NCBI GenBank assembly: GCA_022568135.1
Contig: JADFFQ010000002.1
Location: 1-64,000, forward strand
Direction: 5' to 3'
Length of the DNA stretch: 64,000 bases
From: Planctomycetota bacterium
GTDB taxonomy: Bacteria; Planctomycetota; Phycisphaerae; Phycisphaerales; SM1A02
Below are positions 8,781 to 17,057 of the stretch, piece after piece; position 1 is the stretch's first letter, and every line of letters begins with the position of its first letter. The notes beneath the pieces were generated by a model that was not told where the DNA came from, searched no databases, and saw only the letters and a list, made by a program, of their open reading frames with translations. The position numbers and the translations under genes are program-made.

Positions 8781-9824
8781 ATGAGACCCACGGCCTTTGT
8801 CCTTGTCGGCGCTTGTGTGCTCGTCAGCTCGTCAGCGTTCGGCCAGAGTCTTTCCGATCGAATCAACCATGTGATGCAGCAACGGGCCCAGACCCAGGCT
8901 CGCAGCACCGGCAAGGCCCACATGCTCAGCGTGCTGCTCTACACCGATATCACGGTGCAGTTTGAGGAAACACCGGCCCGAGAGGCGATCAGCTACCTCC
9001 AGACGGTGCTCGGCATCAAGATCATTGGCCGATACAACGACGACAAGATCGGCTTCGGCATTGATCCAGAAACACCAATCAGCATCGACGCCGCGGATCA
9101 GCCGGCGTTGACTGTGTTGGAGCTGGTGCTCGATCAGTGCCAGGAGTTCGAAGAGTGCACGTGGCAGCTCCGTAACGGCTTCGTCGAGGTGGGCACGAAG
9201 GAGCGGCTAAGCCTGCCCGGGGCACGACGGATCAAGTACTACCCCATTCGCGATCTGCTGTTCGAGCCCCCTTACTTCGACAACGCTCCGAGCCTCAACC
9301 TTGCTAGCGCGCTAAACCAGGGTGGCGGCGGCGGCGGCGGAGGCGGCGGCGGCTTCGGCGGGGGCGGAGGAGGAGGTTACGGCGGCGGAGGTGGCGGTGG
9401 TGGCAGCCGTGGAGGTGGCGGTGGTGGTGGGGTCCCCTTTACCGACCCCGGCGATGAGCCCGATCGACTCAGTGAACTCGAACGCGCTCAGCAGGTCATG
9501 GACATCATAAGGGAAACTGTCGAGCCCGACGGCTGGGTGGATGCGGGCGGTGACTGGGCGTCCATGCGCTACTACGTGGGCACCCTCATTGTCCGTGCCC
9601 CGGACTACATTCACCGGCAGATCGGCGGCTATCCCTTCGCCGTTCGACCCATCGGCAGAGCCCCAACGGCCGGCGAACGACGCTACCTCACCTTTTCGGG
9701 CGGGCTCTCCAACGTGGAAGTCACTGGCATCCGCTCAATCGAAACGACTGGCGCCGTCGGCGGGTCGGGCGGTGGTATCGGTGCCTCCAGCAACCCACCG
9801 AGCGACTCCGGCGATCCGGACTGA
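8781..9824 (+). CDS. Exported protein with STN-like domain and poly-Gly linker
   Basis: A signal peptide (MRPTAFVLVGACVLVSSSAFGQ) leads into a domain resembling the secretin/TonB short N-terminal (STN) fold: DITVQFEETPAREAISYLQ, then ISIDAADQPALTVLELVL. Residues about 180-217 are almost pure glycine broken by F, Y, S and R, a flexible linker of unusual purity. The C-terminal domain contains YYVGTLIVRAPDYIHRQIGGY, like the end domains of planctomycete STN proteins. No secretin pore domain is present, so it is not a full secretin. The ATG at 8781 is chosen to begin at the signal peptide. The role is unknown, probably envelope-associated. Confidence 0.65.
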   Translation: MRPTAFVLVGACVLVSSSAFGQSLSDRINHVMQQRAQTQARSTGKAHMLSVLLYTDITVQFEETPAREAISYLQTVLGIKIIGRYNDDKIGFGIDPETPISIDAADQPALTVLELVLDQCQEFEECTWQLRNGFVEVGTKERLSLPGARRIKYYPIRDLLFEPPYFDNAPSLNLASALNQGGGGGGGGGGGFGGGGGGGYGGGGGGGGSRGGGGGGGVPFTDPGDEPDRLSELERAQQVMDIIRETVEPDGWVDAGGDWASMRYYVGTLIVRAPDYIHRQIGGYPFAVRPIGRAPTAGERRYLTFSGGLSNVEVTGIRSIETTGAVGGSGGGIGASSNPPSDSGDPD

Positions 9825-9862
9825 TCTTTCGCACGAAGCGCCCGACCCAACGCACGGTTCAC

Positions 9863-9893
9863 GAAGCGACCCTCGCCGGTCGCTTCTTTCTTT
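9863..9893 (+). terminator. Rho-independent terminator
   Basis: A perfect 9-bp stem GAAGCGACC / GGTCGCTTC with a 6-nt loop, followed by TTTCTTT, 38 bp after the stop of the STN-like gene. Confidence 0.85.
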
Positions 9894-9939
9894 GCACCTT
9901 CGTGCATTCCTGCCCCGCATCGGCAGGGATGCTGAACCG

Positions 9940-10395
9940 ATGTTTCAGTATGCTGCATACACCGGTCCGCGCGTGGTCGGGGATCCGCGGTGGCTGCGAG
10001 CCCCCAAGCCCGTCTACGGCAATGACTTCACCCCAGTTCGCCGAGGCGACTTCCCCTGGATACTCGGCGGCTACGATGTCTCGGCACCCAATCGCCGGAC
10101 CCTGACCGCCTATCAGGCGAACGACTATCTGATCGACTTCACGGTCGGCGAGCTGCGAGCGTTGTACGTTGATGAAGGCATCCGCCTCGGCTCGGGCCCG
10201 ACCGGACCACAGGGGCTATCCTCCCGCCACATCCTGGAAGGCGGCTGGGCCCTGTTTACCCCGCAGCGGTTCTCGATGGGGTACAAGAGGCTGATGTTCT
10301 CTCGACATCCAGCCTATCAACCCACGTCCCGGCGGGTGCGTGATCTGGCCAGGCAGTTCGCCGCCCCAGAACATGGAACGCCGAAGGAGCAATGA
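9940..10395 (+). CDS. Hypothetical protein, 151 residues
   Basis: The frame is open upstream to 9541, but that part overlaps the preceding gene and terminator, so the ATG at 9940 is taken as start. The product is rich in aromatic and basic residues (MFQYAAYTGPRVV, GGYDVSAPNRRTLTAYQAND). It has no signal peptide and no recognisable motif. It abuts the next lipoprotein gene; the stop at 10393-10395 is 2 bp before that ATG, suggesting translational coupling and a shared transcript. Confidence 0.55.
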   Translation: MFQYAAYTGPRVVGDPRWLRAPKPVYGNDFTPVRRGDFPWILGGYDVSAPNRRTLTAYQANDYLIDFTVGELRALYVDEGIRLGSGPTGPQGLSSRHILEGGWALFTPQRFSMGYKRLMFSRHPAYQPTSRRVRDLARQFAAPEHGTPKEQ

Positions 10396-10397
10396 CG

Positions 10398-10814
10398 ATG
10401 ATGCGACCAGGTCTATTTGCAAACGTGCTCGGGGTCCTGTTCGTGCTCGGATGTGAAGCGCCCGACATTGCCCCGGTAGCCGGCCTGGGCGATCCCTATT
10501 TGCCGCCGTTCAACGATCCCCAGATCAACCTGCTCTCGCCTGAGCTTCAACCGTGGCTCGGCTTCCACCCCGCCATCATCATTGATGACGGCAAACGGCC
10601 GATGCAGGTGCAGGTGCCCGTGCGCAACCTGACCGATCGCCAATACCTCATCGACTACCGGATTCTATTTTACGACGCCGACGAGATGGAGCTGGCGCCG
10701 GCGATGGGCTGGACGATGGCCGCTCTGCGCCCCAAACAGATTGTCCGTCTCAAAGCCAAGGCGCTCAGCACCGACGCCGCCCGCTATCGCCTCGAAGTCA
10801 AATGGGCCCGCTGA
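10398..10814 (+). CDS. YcfL/DUF1425-like lipoprotein
   Basis: The product has a lipoprotein signal (LFANVLGVLFVLGCEAPD) and a beta-sandwich segment like YcfL/DUF1425 proteins: VQVPVRNLTDRQYLIDYR followed by FYDADEMEL and LRPKQIVRLKAKA. In other bacteria such proteins sit in the outer membrane near LpoB-type lipoproteins. The ATG at 10398 is chosen because AAGGAG at 10384-10389 is 8 nt away; the ATG at 10392 would be only 2 nt away. The gene is coupled to the preceding hypothetical gene. Confidence 0.65.
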   Translation: MMRPGLFANVLGVLFVLGCEAPDIAPVAGLGDPYLPPFNDPQINLLSPELQPWLGFHPAIIIDDGKRPMQVQVPVRNLTDRQYLIDYRILFYDADEMELAPAMGWTMAALRPKQIVRLKAKALSTDAARYRLEVKWAR

Positions 10815-10907
10815 GCCGCGACCACGGAGGCGGCAGGTGGCGCTGGGCGGTCGGTGGACCGATGACATCCGTGCCGGGCAATGGCACCGCCGGTCGAAGC
10901 GGTGACC

Positions 10908-12485
10908 ATGGCGGAGCTATGTGAGGTGAGTGGAAAGGTCATTGCGATACCGCGGGAGAGGATGAGTTCCCGTGAGCTGTGGGGCGTTGCGGCGGTGGTC
11001 GTGGCGGCGTTGCTGATCCGGGCAACACGGCTCGGCGAGAGCTTGTGGTATGACGAGATTGCGGCGTGGTTCTCGTTCGGCCAACATGGACCGGGGTGGA
11101 TCATCAGCCACTTCTGGGAGCCCTCCAATCACATTGCCTACACCTTGTTGAGCTTCTGCTCGGCCAAACTGTTTGAGCAGGCGCTTGGGTTTGAGCTTGC
11201 CTTGCGCCTGCCGGCCTTGCTTTTCTCGCTGGGCGCCGTTGTGGGGACCTACGCCCTGGTCCGGTCCACGGGAGGCAGAGCCCGGCGGCGGGCGGCATTG
11301 ATCGCGGCTGTGCTCATGGCCGTGCTGCCGGTGGCGGTGTTGGAGGGTGTAGAGGCCCGCGGCTACAGCATGATGATCTGCTTCTCAGCCCTGGCCACCT
11401 CGATGTTCTTCGCCGCTCGGGCCGGACAGCGCCCGTGGCAATGGGGTCTATATGCGGCATTGTGCGCCGCCGGCATCTGGGCCCACTTCGTGACGGCGTT
11501 CGTACCTATCGGCCACCTGGCGTGGTTGATTTGGCGAGCCGCGCGGCACGGCGAAGGACGCCAAGCATTCAGCGGCGGCGTGGCGATCGGTTTGGCGGCG
11601 GCGGCCTCGATCGCACTGTATGCGCCTGCACTGTCGGACATGCTCAGCCACATCGGTTTATACCTTGCAGCGCACGGCGACGAGCCGTCTGTGTTTGCAA
11701 CCGAGGGGTCGCACGCGCTGTGGCAACTGGGTGGGTCGTGGTACGCGTGGGCCGCCTGGCCGGGACTGCTCGCGGCGATCATCGGCCTGGTCGTGCTCGT
11801 GCGGAACACACAAACAGTCCCCCGCGAAATCGCGGCGGCGGCGTTACTCGGACTGCCGATCTTCCTGGTGACCGTCGTCGTGGCAGGCTCATGGATGTAT
11901 GCGCGGTTTACGCTGTTCGCCCTGCCGGGAGCAGTGCTGCTGACGGCAGTGGGTGTGGACGCGGTATGGCGATGGAAGCGTGTGGCTGGACTGACGGCTC
12001 TCGCGCTGGTGATTGGATTCTCCGCAGCGGACCTCATCGTCCGGCCGGCCAAGCAGCCGCTACGGGATGCGGCCAACTACGTGCGCAGCAATCGCGCCGA
12101 AGACGAAGCGGTGCTCGTGATCGGGTTAGCGCATCGGGTCATGGATATATACCTGGGTGATCTGCGGCCGCAATACAGTCTGCATCACGGGGCGAATCTC
12201 TTCGAGAAGCTGCGAGACGTCAAACCCGAATGGATCGTTTTGTATTACCCCAAACATGTCAGCCAAGAACGATATGAGATGCTGGAGCAAGTCGGATACG
12301 CGTTGGTAAAGCGCTTCGAGGGTTGGGTGGATTGGGGAAATGGTGATGTCTTGGTGTATCGCAAACAGGAGCCGGGCGAAGCCGCAAGCGGCGCGACGCG
12401 CAGATCCGCAAGGGGCGGTGTGGCGGATCAGTCGTGGCGCAGCGCGACGATCGGGTCCTGGCGGCTGGCGACCACCGCCGGATAG
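10908..12485 (+). CDS. Membrane glycosyltransferase-like protein (GT39/ArnT/PMT type)
   Basis: A polytopic protein of about 525 residues with some ten hydrophobic segments. The first periplasmic loop carries LWYDEIAAW, the acidic motif typical of GT-C transferases of the ArnT/PMT superfamily that use lipid-linked sugars. The C-terminal soluble part contains YLGDLRPQYSLHHGANLFEK. Donor and acceptor are unknown. Starts at 10881 or 10962 are also possible. The last about 19 codons overlap the end of the convergent permease gene; this low-complexity tail (GEAASGATRRSARGG) looks added rather than conserved. Confidence 0.7.
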   Translation: MAELCEVSGKVIAIPRERMSSRELWGVAAVVVAALLIRATRLGESLWYDEIAAWFSFGQHGPGWIISHFWEPSNHIAYTLLSFCSAKLFEQALGFELALRLPALLFSLGAVVGTYALVRSTGGRARRRAALIAAVLMAVLPVAVLEGVEARGYSMMICFSALATSMFFAARAGQRPWQWGLYAALCAAGIWAHFVTAFVPIGHLAWLIWRAARHGEGRQAFSGGVAIGLAAAASIALYAPALSDMLSHIGLYLAAHGDEPSVFATEGSHALWQLGGSWYAWAAWPGLLAAIIGLVVLVRNTQTVPREIAAAALLGLPIFLVTVVVAGSWMYARFTLFALPGAVLLTAVGVDAVWRWKRVAGLTALALVIGFSAADLIVRPAKQPLRDAANYVRSNRAEDEAVLVIGLAHRVMDIYLGDLRPQYSLHHGANLFEKLRDVKPEWIVLYYPKHVSQERYEMLEQVGYALVKRFEGWVDWGNGDVLVYRKQEPGEAASGATRRSARGGVADQSWRSATIGSWRLATTAG

Positions 12486-13759
12486 ATGCCAAAGATCAGT
12501 CCCACCATCGTGGCGACCAGGAACGACACGACGATCGACCAGGTGGTTACCTGGGTCTCCACGGTCACCGTCGTCTCAAAGTAGCTGCGCAGGAGAGGCA
12601 GACCCAGCAGCCAGGGCAGCGCCCGTCCGACACCGATCGAGATGCCCACACCTAGCACGACGCCGAGCACCCCCCCCACCGCGGTCAACGAGCCCGTCTC
12701 CACGAGGAACTGAGCGACGATGTGCCTTCGTGTGGCGCCTAGCGCCCGGCGGATGCCGATCTCTCGGGTACGCTCGGTGACGGAGGCCAGCATGATGTTC
12801 ATGATCCCGATGCCTCCAACGAGAAGGCTGATCGCAGCAATGGAAATGAGCACGATGTTCCAGACCAACTGCGTTTTCTTGAGTTGCTCCAGGAGTTCCC
12901 ACGGCACAATAACTTGGATGTCGTTGAATTCCGGATGGCCGATCTCCAGCAGGCGCCGGACGCGATCGGCGGTGTTGAGAACGGTGTCGGTGGAGCCGGC
13001 GGTGAGATAGATCTCAGACAACTGGACCTCCTCGCCGGAGATCGAGCCGGTCTGCCGGCGCACGACGAGGTCGCCGAACTGGCTTTCAGCGGTGGTCAGC
13101 GGGATGTGCACGTCCTTGTTCCAGTCCCGGCCAACCAAGGCTGAGCCCGCCCCGCCCGCCAGACCAATCGGTCTGAGCACACCGACAACGCGAAAGACCT
13201 GCTGATCGATGCGAAAGGTGGCCCCCAACGGATCGCGCAGCCGGAAGAATTTCTGGGCGATCTCCGACCCGATCACCGCCACGGGCGCCCGCTTGATGAG
13301 ATCCTCCTCGGTGATGTACCGCCCGCGGGGATCGATGCGCAGATTGGCGGCCTTGAGCAATTCGGGCGTGATCCCGAAAACCTGGCTGGCTAGACGCTGT
13401 GAACGGTAGGAGATTTCTCCGCCCACGGACTTGAGCGGCACCACCTGCGCTACGTCGGTCATATTGAACTCAAGCCGGCGCAAGTCCAGGCGAGTGATCC
13501 CATACCGGGCAACAAACGATCGCTCCTGCGAACCCAACGACGCGGCCTCCGGCGGGCGCGACGACCGCACAATAATGTTGGTGGCCCCCAGGGCCGCGAT
13601 GTCGCGCAGGGCAGCCTGCTTGTTCCCCTCGCCGATCGACACCATGACGATCACCGCCCCTACTCCCAGAATAATGCCCAGCGAGGTCAGCACCGATCGC
13701 AACAGGTGCAGACGCAGGTTCTTCAACCCCAATCGAATGGTCTCAAGCAGGAAGCTCAT
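12428..13759 (-). CDS. MacB/FtsX-type ABC transporter permease
   Basis: A roughly 443-residue permease with the MacB layout: TM1 in LRSVLTSLGIILGVGAVIVMV, a long periplasmic core, then three C-terminal membrane helices starting NIVLISIAAISLLVGGIGI, with the coupling-helix sequence RTREIGIRRALGATRRHI. Such permeases act with a cytoplasmic ATPase and often a membrane-fusion partner to move lipoproteins, peptides or drugs by mechanotransmission. No ATPase gene is adjacent. The start at M 13759 (MSFLLETIRLGLKNLRLHLL) fits the family; a TTG at 13777 is alternative. Its 3' end overlaps the convergent glycosyltransferase gene by 58 bp. Confidence 0.85.
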   Translation of the reverse strand: MSFLLETIRLGLKNLRLHLLRSVLTSLGIILGVGAVIVMVSIGEGNKQAALRDIAALGATNIIVRSSRPPEAASLGSQERSFVARYGITRLDLRRLEFNMTDVAQVVPLKSVGGEISYRSQRLASQVFGITPELLKAANLRIDPRGRYITEEDLIKRAPVAVIGSEIAQKFFRLRDPLGATFRIDQQVFRVVGVLRPIGLAGGAGSALVGRDWNKDVHIPLTTAESQFGDLVVRRQTGSISGEEVQLSEIYLTAGSTDTVLNTADRVRRLLEIGHPEFNDIQVIVPWELLEQLKKTQLVWNIVLISIAAISLLVGGIGIMNIMLASVTERTREIGIRRALGATRRHIVAQFLVETGSLTAVGGVLGVVLGVGISIGVGRALPWLLGLPLLRSYFETTVTVETQVTTWSIVVSFLVATMVGLIFGIYPAVVASRQDPIVALRHD

Positions 13760-13869
13760 ACGCGCAAGCAGTCCCAAGTCACAGGAGTATCACCCGTAAG
13801 GGATTTCAGTGCGGCTGCGGCGTGACGCCGGACGCAGGTCGGGCTTGATCCTATGCTGATAAGAGCATC

Positions 13870-14172
13870 GTGGCCGCCTTCGTCGAGATCATCTCGGAGC
13901 GGGAAATCGCCAACGGCTGGTCGTTTGAGGTCCAAACGGCGGACGACCGCGCCGCCCGGCCCCGACGCCTCACCATCGAGCTATCGTGGGCCGATTACAA
14001 CCACTGGTCGGTTGACGGGAGCGACCCTCCGCAGCGCGTCGTCGAGGCGGTGGTGACGTTCCTCCTATCGCGCCTCAAGACACAGGCGCTGCCCAAACGC
14101 TTCGACGCCTCGATTGCCCGCCGGCAGTTTGCGGACGCAGATCAGGAGATCCCGAAGCTGATTCTGCGATAG
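13870..14172 (+). CDS. Small hypothetical protein, 100 residues
   Basis: The frame starts with GTG at 13870. It encodes a compact protein with a WSFEVQTADD beta pattern, LTIELSWADYNHWSVDG and a C-terminal helix RVVEAVVTFLLSRLK. No signal peptide or known catalytic motif is seen. It stands alone between two minus-strand genes. Regular codon usage supports it as real; function is unknown. Confidence 0.6.
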   Translation: MAAFVEIISEREIANGWSFEVQTADDRAARPRRLTIELSWADYNHWSVDGSDPPQRVVEAVVTFLLSRLKTQALPKRFDASIARRQFADADQEIPKLILR

Positions 14173-14188
14173 CACGCAGGCCCGGAGC

Positions 14189-14214
14189 CGGCGGGTCAAG
14201 CCCGCCGGCGAAAC
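14189..14214 (+). repeat. Family A hairpin: stem-TCAAG-stem-GCGAAAC
   Basis: Perfect stem CGGCGGG / CCCGCCG (extendable by GC at the base), loop TCAAG, followed by GCGAAAC. It lies between convergent genes and is followed directly by a heptamer tract. Confidence 0.75.
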
Positions 14215-14215
14215 C

Positions 14216-14243
14216 CAAGCCTCAAGCCCCAAGCCTCAGGCCT
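14216..14243 (+). repeat. Four-unit heptamer tract, CAAGCCT type
   Basis: Units CAAGCCT, CAAGCCC, CAAGCCT, CAGGCCT follow without gaps one base after the family A hairpin and end just before the kinase stop codon. The unit length is the same 7 bp as in the array at 3091-3153, but the sequence differs. Confidence 0.75.
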
Positions 14244-14244
14244 T

Positions 14245-15849
14245 CTATGCCATCAACGGTTGCGGCTCTTGGGGCTGATGGGTCAAGGGCAACTCGACGA
14301 AAAACGTCGCCCCGCGACCGGGCTCGGAGACCAGCGAGACGCCGGCGCCGAGAAGTTCCGCCAGCTCACGGCAGATCGCCAGCCCAAGACCGGTGCCCGC
14401 ATGTTCACGGGTATGGCCGGCGTCGAGCTGGCGAAACTTCTCGAAGATCGCGTCCTGCAAATCGTAGGGAATGCCCGGCCCGGTATCCGTGACGGCCAGT
14501 CGAACCCCGGGACTCTTGTCCTGGCGGGTGAGGCGATTGGCGGAAATGGTCACCGTGCCGCCAGCCGAAGTGTACTTCAACGCGTTGGAGAGGAAGTTGT
14601 ACAGAATCTGCTGCAGCTTGCCCGGGTCCGTTTCGATCATCGGCAGATTCCGTCCAACCTGAGTCTCTAACGTGATCTGCTTGGCCTCCGCCTGGGGTTT
14701 CATAATCGCCACCAACCCCTCGATCAGGTCACTGATACTGGTCGGCTCGATGTTGACCACCATCCGCCCGGCTTCGATCTTCGCCATTTCGAGCAGTTCA
14801 TTGATCATCTCCAGCAGAGATCGCCCGCTGGTAAGGATGTTCTGGACATATCGAAGTCGCTTGGGGTCAGCATGGCGATCGCCCCGCGCCAGCTCGTCCA
14901 GCACGTCGGCAAAGCCGAGGATGGAGTTCAACGGCGTTCTCAGCTCATGGCTGACATTCGCCAGGAACTCGCTCTTGAGCCGGTTGGACTCATACAGCCC
15001 AATGTTCGCTTGGGAGAGTTCCGAGACCTTCAGGTCAAGACTTTCGTTCATCGATCGAAGTTGAGCCTGGCTCTGCTCGACGCGATCGAGCATGGTGTTG
15101 AAGCCCTCGGCCAGTTGTTCGAACTCATCGCCGGTTCGGATCTGCGAGCGAATGGTGAGATCCCCGTCTTGGACCTTCTCAGTCGTTTCGCGGAGCCGGC
15201 GCACCGGCGAGAGAATCAGCTTGGTCAGGATCAGATAGAACACCAGCACGGCCAGGAGCCCCGCGACGATCCACGCAGCGATGGTATAGATGTCGTTGAG
15301 AAGCAACTGGCCTTCTGCAAACTCGCTGGTGCGGCCGATGACCAGCACGGCACGGATCGGGTCGGCCCCGGCCGGATCAGAAGGCTCGCTCGAGAACTGA
15401 ATGCCCAAGGCCCGCAGCTGTGATTCGCGCAGCACCCGGGCATAGCGATACACGGTCTTTCCGGAAACGGTATGGGTGTCTGTATGCTCAGTAACCTGCT
15501 CGTCCTTCTGGAACCGCCGAAGTGCGGCAGCGATGAACGGGTCGCCGTCTTGGGGCGTGTCGATCTCATCGATCTTCACCATTGTCATCCGCAGCAAAGC
15601 GGCGGTGTCGGGATCATCGAACAGCTCGTTGACCCGCAGAGGCGGCCCGTCGGGAAGCTCAACGGGATTGAGTTGAATCTGCTTCGCGAGCCAGGCGTCG
15701 GCCAACTGGCGAGCCGCTTCAAATTGTCCCTCCCGCACCAGCATCCGCGTGCGAACCCATGGCACACTCAGCGCTGCGGCAAGAATCGCCACGACCGCGA
15801 AGCCGAAGACCAACTGGCACTTGTTAGCGAGACTGATTCCGGCAGCCAT
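14245..15849 (-). CDS. Membrane sensor histidine kinase
   Basis: A 534-residue kinase with an N-terminal TM helix, a periplasmic sensor region of about 160 residues and a second TM near residues 190-212. These are followed by a HAMP domain (LSPVRRLRETTEKVQDGDL), a short coiled coil, HisKA with SHELRTPLNSILGFADVL carrying the phospho-accepting His, and HATPase_c with N-box NFLSNALKYT, DTGPGIP and GTGLGLAI. All catalytic boxes look intact. No response regulator lies beside it, so it is an orphan whose partner and signal are unknown. Probable site: inner membrane. Confidence 0.92.
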   Translation of the reverse strand: MAAGISLANKCQLVFGFAVVAILAAALSVPWVRTRMLVREGQFEAARQLADAWLAKQIQLNPVELPDGPPLRVNELFDDPDTAALLRMTMVKIDEIDTPQDGDPFIAAALRRFQKDEQVTEHTDTHTVSGKTVYRYARVLRESQLRALGIQFSSEPSDPAGADPIRAVLVIGRTSEFAEGQLLLNDIYTIAAWIVAGLLAVLVFYLILTKLILSPVRRLRETTEKVQDGDLTIRSQIRTGDEFEQLAEGFNTMLDRVEQSQAQLRSMNESLDLKVSELSQANIGLYESNRLKSEFLANVSHELRTPLNSILGFADVLDELARGDRHADPKRLRYVQNILTSGRSLLEMINELLEMAKIEAGRMVVNIEPTSISDLIEGLVAIMKPQAEAKQITLETQVGRNLPMIETDPGKLQQILYNFLSNALKYTSAGGTVTISANRLTRQDKSPGVRLAVTDTGPGIPYDLQDAIFEKFRQLDAGHTREHAGTGLGLAICRELAELLGAGVSLVSEPGRGATFFVELPLTHQPQEPQPLMA

Positions 15850-15929
15850 CGGTCTACCCAGGGTTGAGCAAGGACATCGGCACCATAGTCAAGACACGCC
15901 TCGCTCACCACTTCCTTCAGCCGCAGCGG

Positions 15930-16316
15930 TCAAATCTCACGCGGCGATCCCTTTCGGGGGGCGGCCCATTCCCAGGCTCGATCCTTGTCCAGGGATCGTG
16001 CGGCCAACTCGATGCAGCGTTTACAGATCACGGCATCATCATGGAGCGGACTCTGCCAACCGCCCTCGCCCGCCCTCTCCAGAGCTTCGCGGTCCCCAGC
16101 TTCCTCCAGGCACATTGGGCACTTGTACTCAGCAGGCGCGGTGCTGCGGGCGTTGAGGATGACCTCCGTGTACGCGACCGTCAGGCACTCGCCGCAAAGG
16201 CAACTGCCATGGTGCCCCTCGATCATCGGCTCGTCGTCGGTCCATTGACGATGGCAGAAGTCACACAGGACATCGGTCATCTGGACGTTGTTCGGATCAA
16301 TGCCTGGCTTACGCAT
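15930..16316 (-). CDS. Small zinc-binding protein with several CxxC motifs
   Basis: The 128-residue product contains CDFCHRQW, CLCGECL, CPMC and CKRC: four cysteine pairs able to build two zinc sites. The C-terminus is basic and Trp-rich. The first CxxC part recalls ClpX-type zinc fingers, but no AAA domain follows. No signal peptide. Function unknown; protein or nucleic-acid binding is possible. It lies between the sensor kinase and trmB on the same strand, with about 80-90 bp gaps. Confidence 0.7.
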   Translation of the reverse strand: MRKPGIDPNNVQMTDVLCDFCHRQWTDDEPMIEGHHGSCLCGECLTVAYTEVILNARSTAPAEYKCPMCLEEAGDREALERAGEGGWQSPLHDDAVICKRCIELAARSLDKDRAWEWAAPRKGSPREI

Positions 16317-16349
16317 CGCAGAAGTATAAACGCCGAAAGGGGCGGAGAA

Positions 16350-16377
16350 TAGCCGCGGGTGGAAGCCCGCGGGGTTT
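16350..16377 (+). repeat. Family B hairpin: TAGC-stem-GGTTT
   Basis: Stem CCGCGGG / CCCGCGG with loop TGGAAG, flanked by TAG before and GGTTT after. Similar elements with loop CTTG occur at 47834-47858 and 60989-61012. It lies in the short gap between trmB and the zinc protein gene. Confidence 0.6.
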
Positions 16378-16403
16378 GCTTTGCGATGCGCATCCGCGTA
16401 GCT

Positions 16404-17057
16404 CTACTTCTTCTGGAGCGTCATGGCATAGAACGGCCGGGCCTCACGGCGATACTTGCGCTCGAAATTGGTGCCGACGATCTCGTCTGGGCCGGCCGAT
16501 TCGGGGGGGTTGAACGGCTGGCGGCCGAACAGATCGGCGTGGCGCTGGGCGTGCTCTTCATACCACGCCCACAGCTCATCGTGATCGGTGACCAGCCGCA
16601 GCTCGCCGCCGACGTGCAGCACACGATGAAGCTCGCGAAGCGATGAATCCTGGATCAGGCGGCGCTTGTGGTGGCGCTTCTTCGGCCAGGGATCGGAGAA
16701 ATACAGGTGAATCACCGACGCCACGTCGTCGGCACACCAGAAGCGAATGAACTGAGCACCGTCGGCCCGCAGGATCATCACGTTCTCCAACCGGCGGCGG
16801 CGCATACGGTTGGCCGCGTACCGGTAATACGCCAACGACCGCTCGATGCCCAGATAGTTGACCTGCGGGCGAAGCGGCGATTGTTGAACCAGGAACGTTC
16901 CCTTACCGGAGCCGATCTCGATCTCCAAGCGGCGGTCGGGATGCGTGAACCAACGGCGAGGATCAAGTGGACCCTGCTCAAACGGCGGCAGGTCCGACGA
17001 CTCGATCCCGTAGCCTTCGGTGATGAGTTGCTTGCCACGGGAGACGCTCGGGTGCAT
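16404..17057 (-). CDS. trmB: tRNA (guanine-N7)-methyltransferase
   Basis: A SAM-dependent enzyme that makes m7G46 in the variable loop of tRNAs. The 217-residue product shows the SAM-binding motif EIGSGKGTFLV, the acidic LGIERS motif, the TrmB signature FSDPWPKKRHHKRRL and a C-terminal GTNFERKYR. Length fits the family. The ATG at 17057 lies inside the 3' part of the upstream hydrolase frame, which overlaps trmB by 280 bp. Confidence 0.93.
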   Translation of the reverse strand: MHPSVSRGKQLITEGYGIESSDLPPFEQGPLDPRRWFTHPDRRLEIEIGSGKGTFLVQQSPLRPQVNYLGIERSLAYYRYAANRMRRRRLENVMILRADGAQFIRFWCADDVASVIHLYFSDPWPKKRHHKRRLIQDSSLRELHRVLHVGGELRLVTDHDELWAWYEEHAQRHADLFGRQPFNPPESAGPDEIVGTNFERKYRREARPFYAMTLQKK

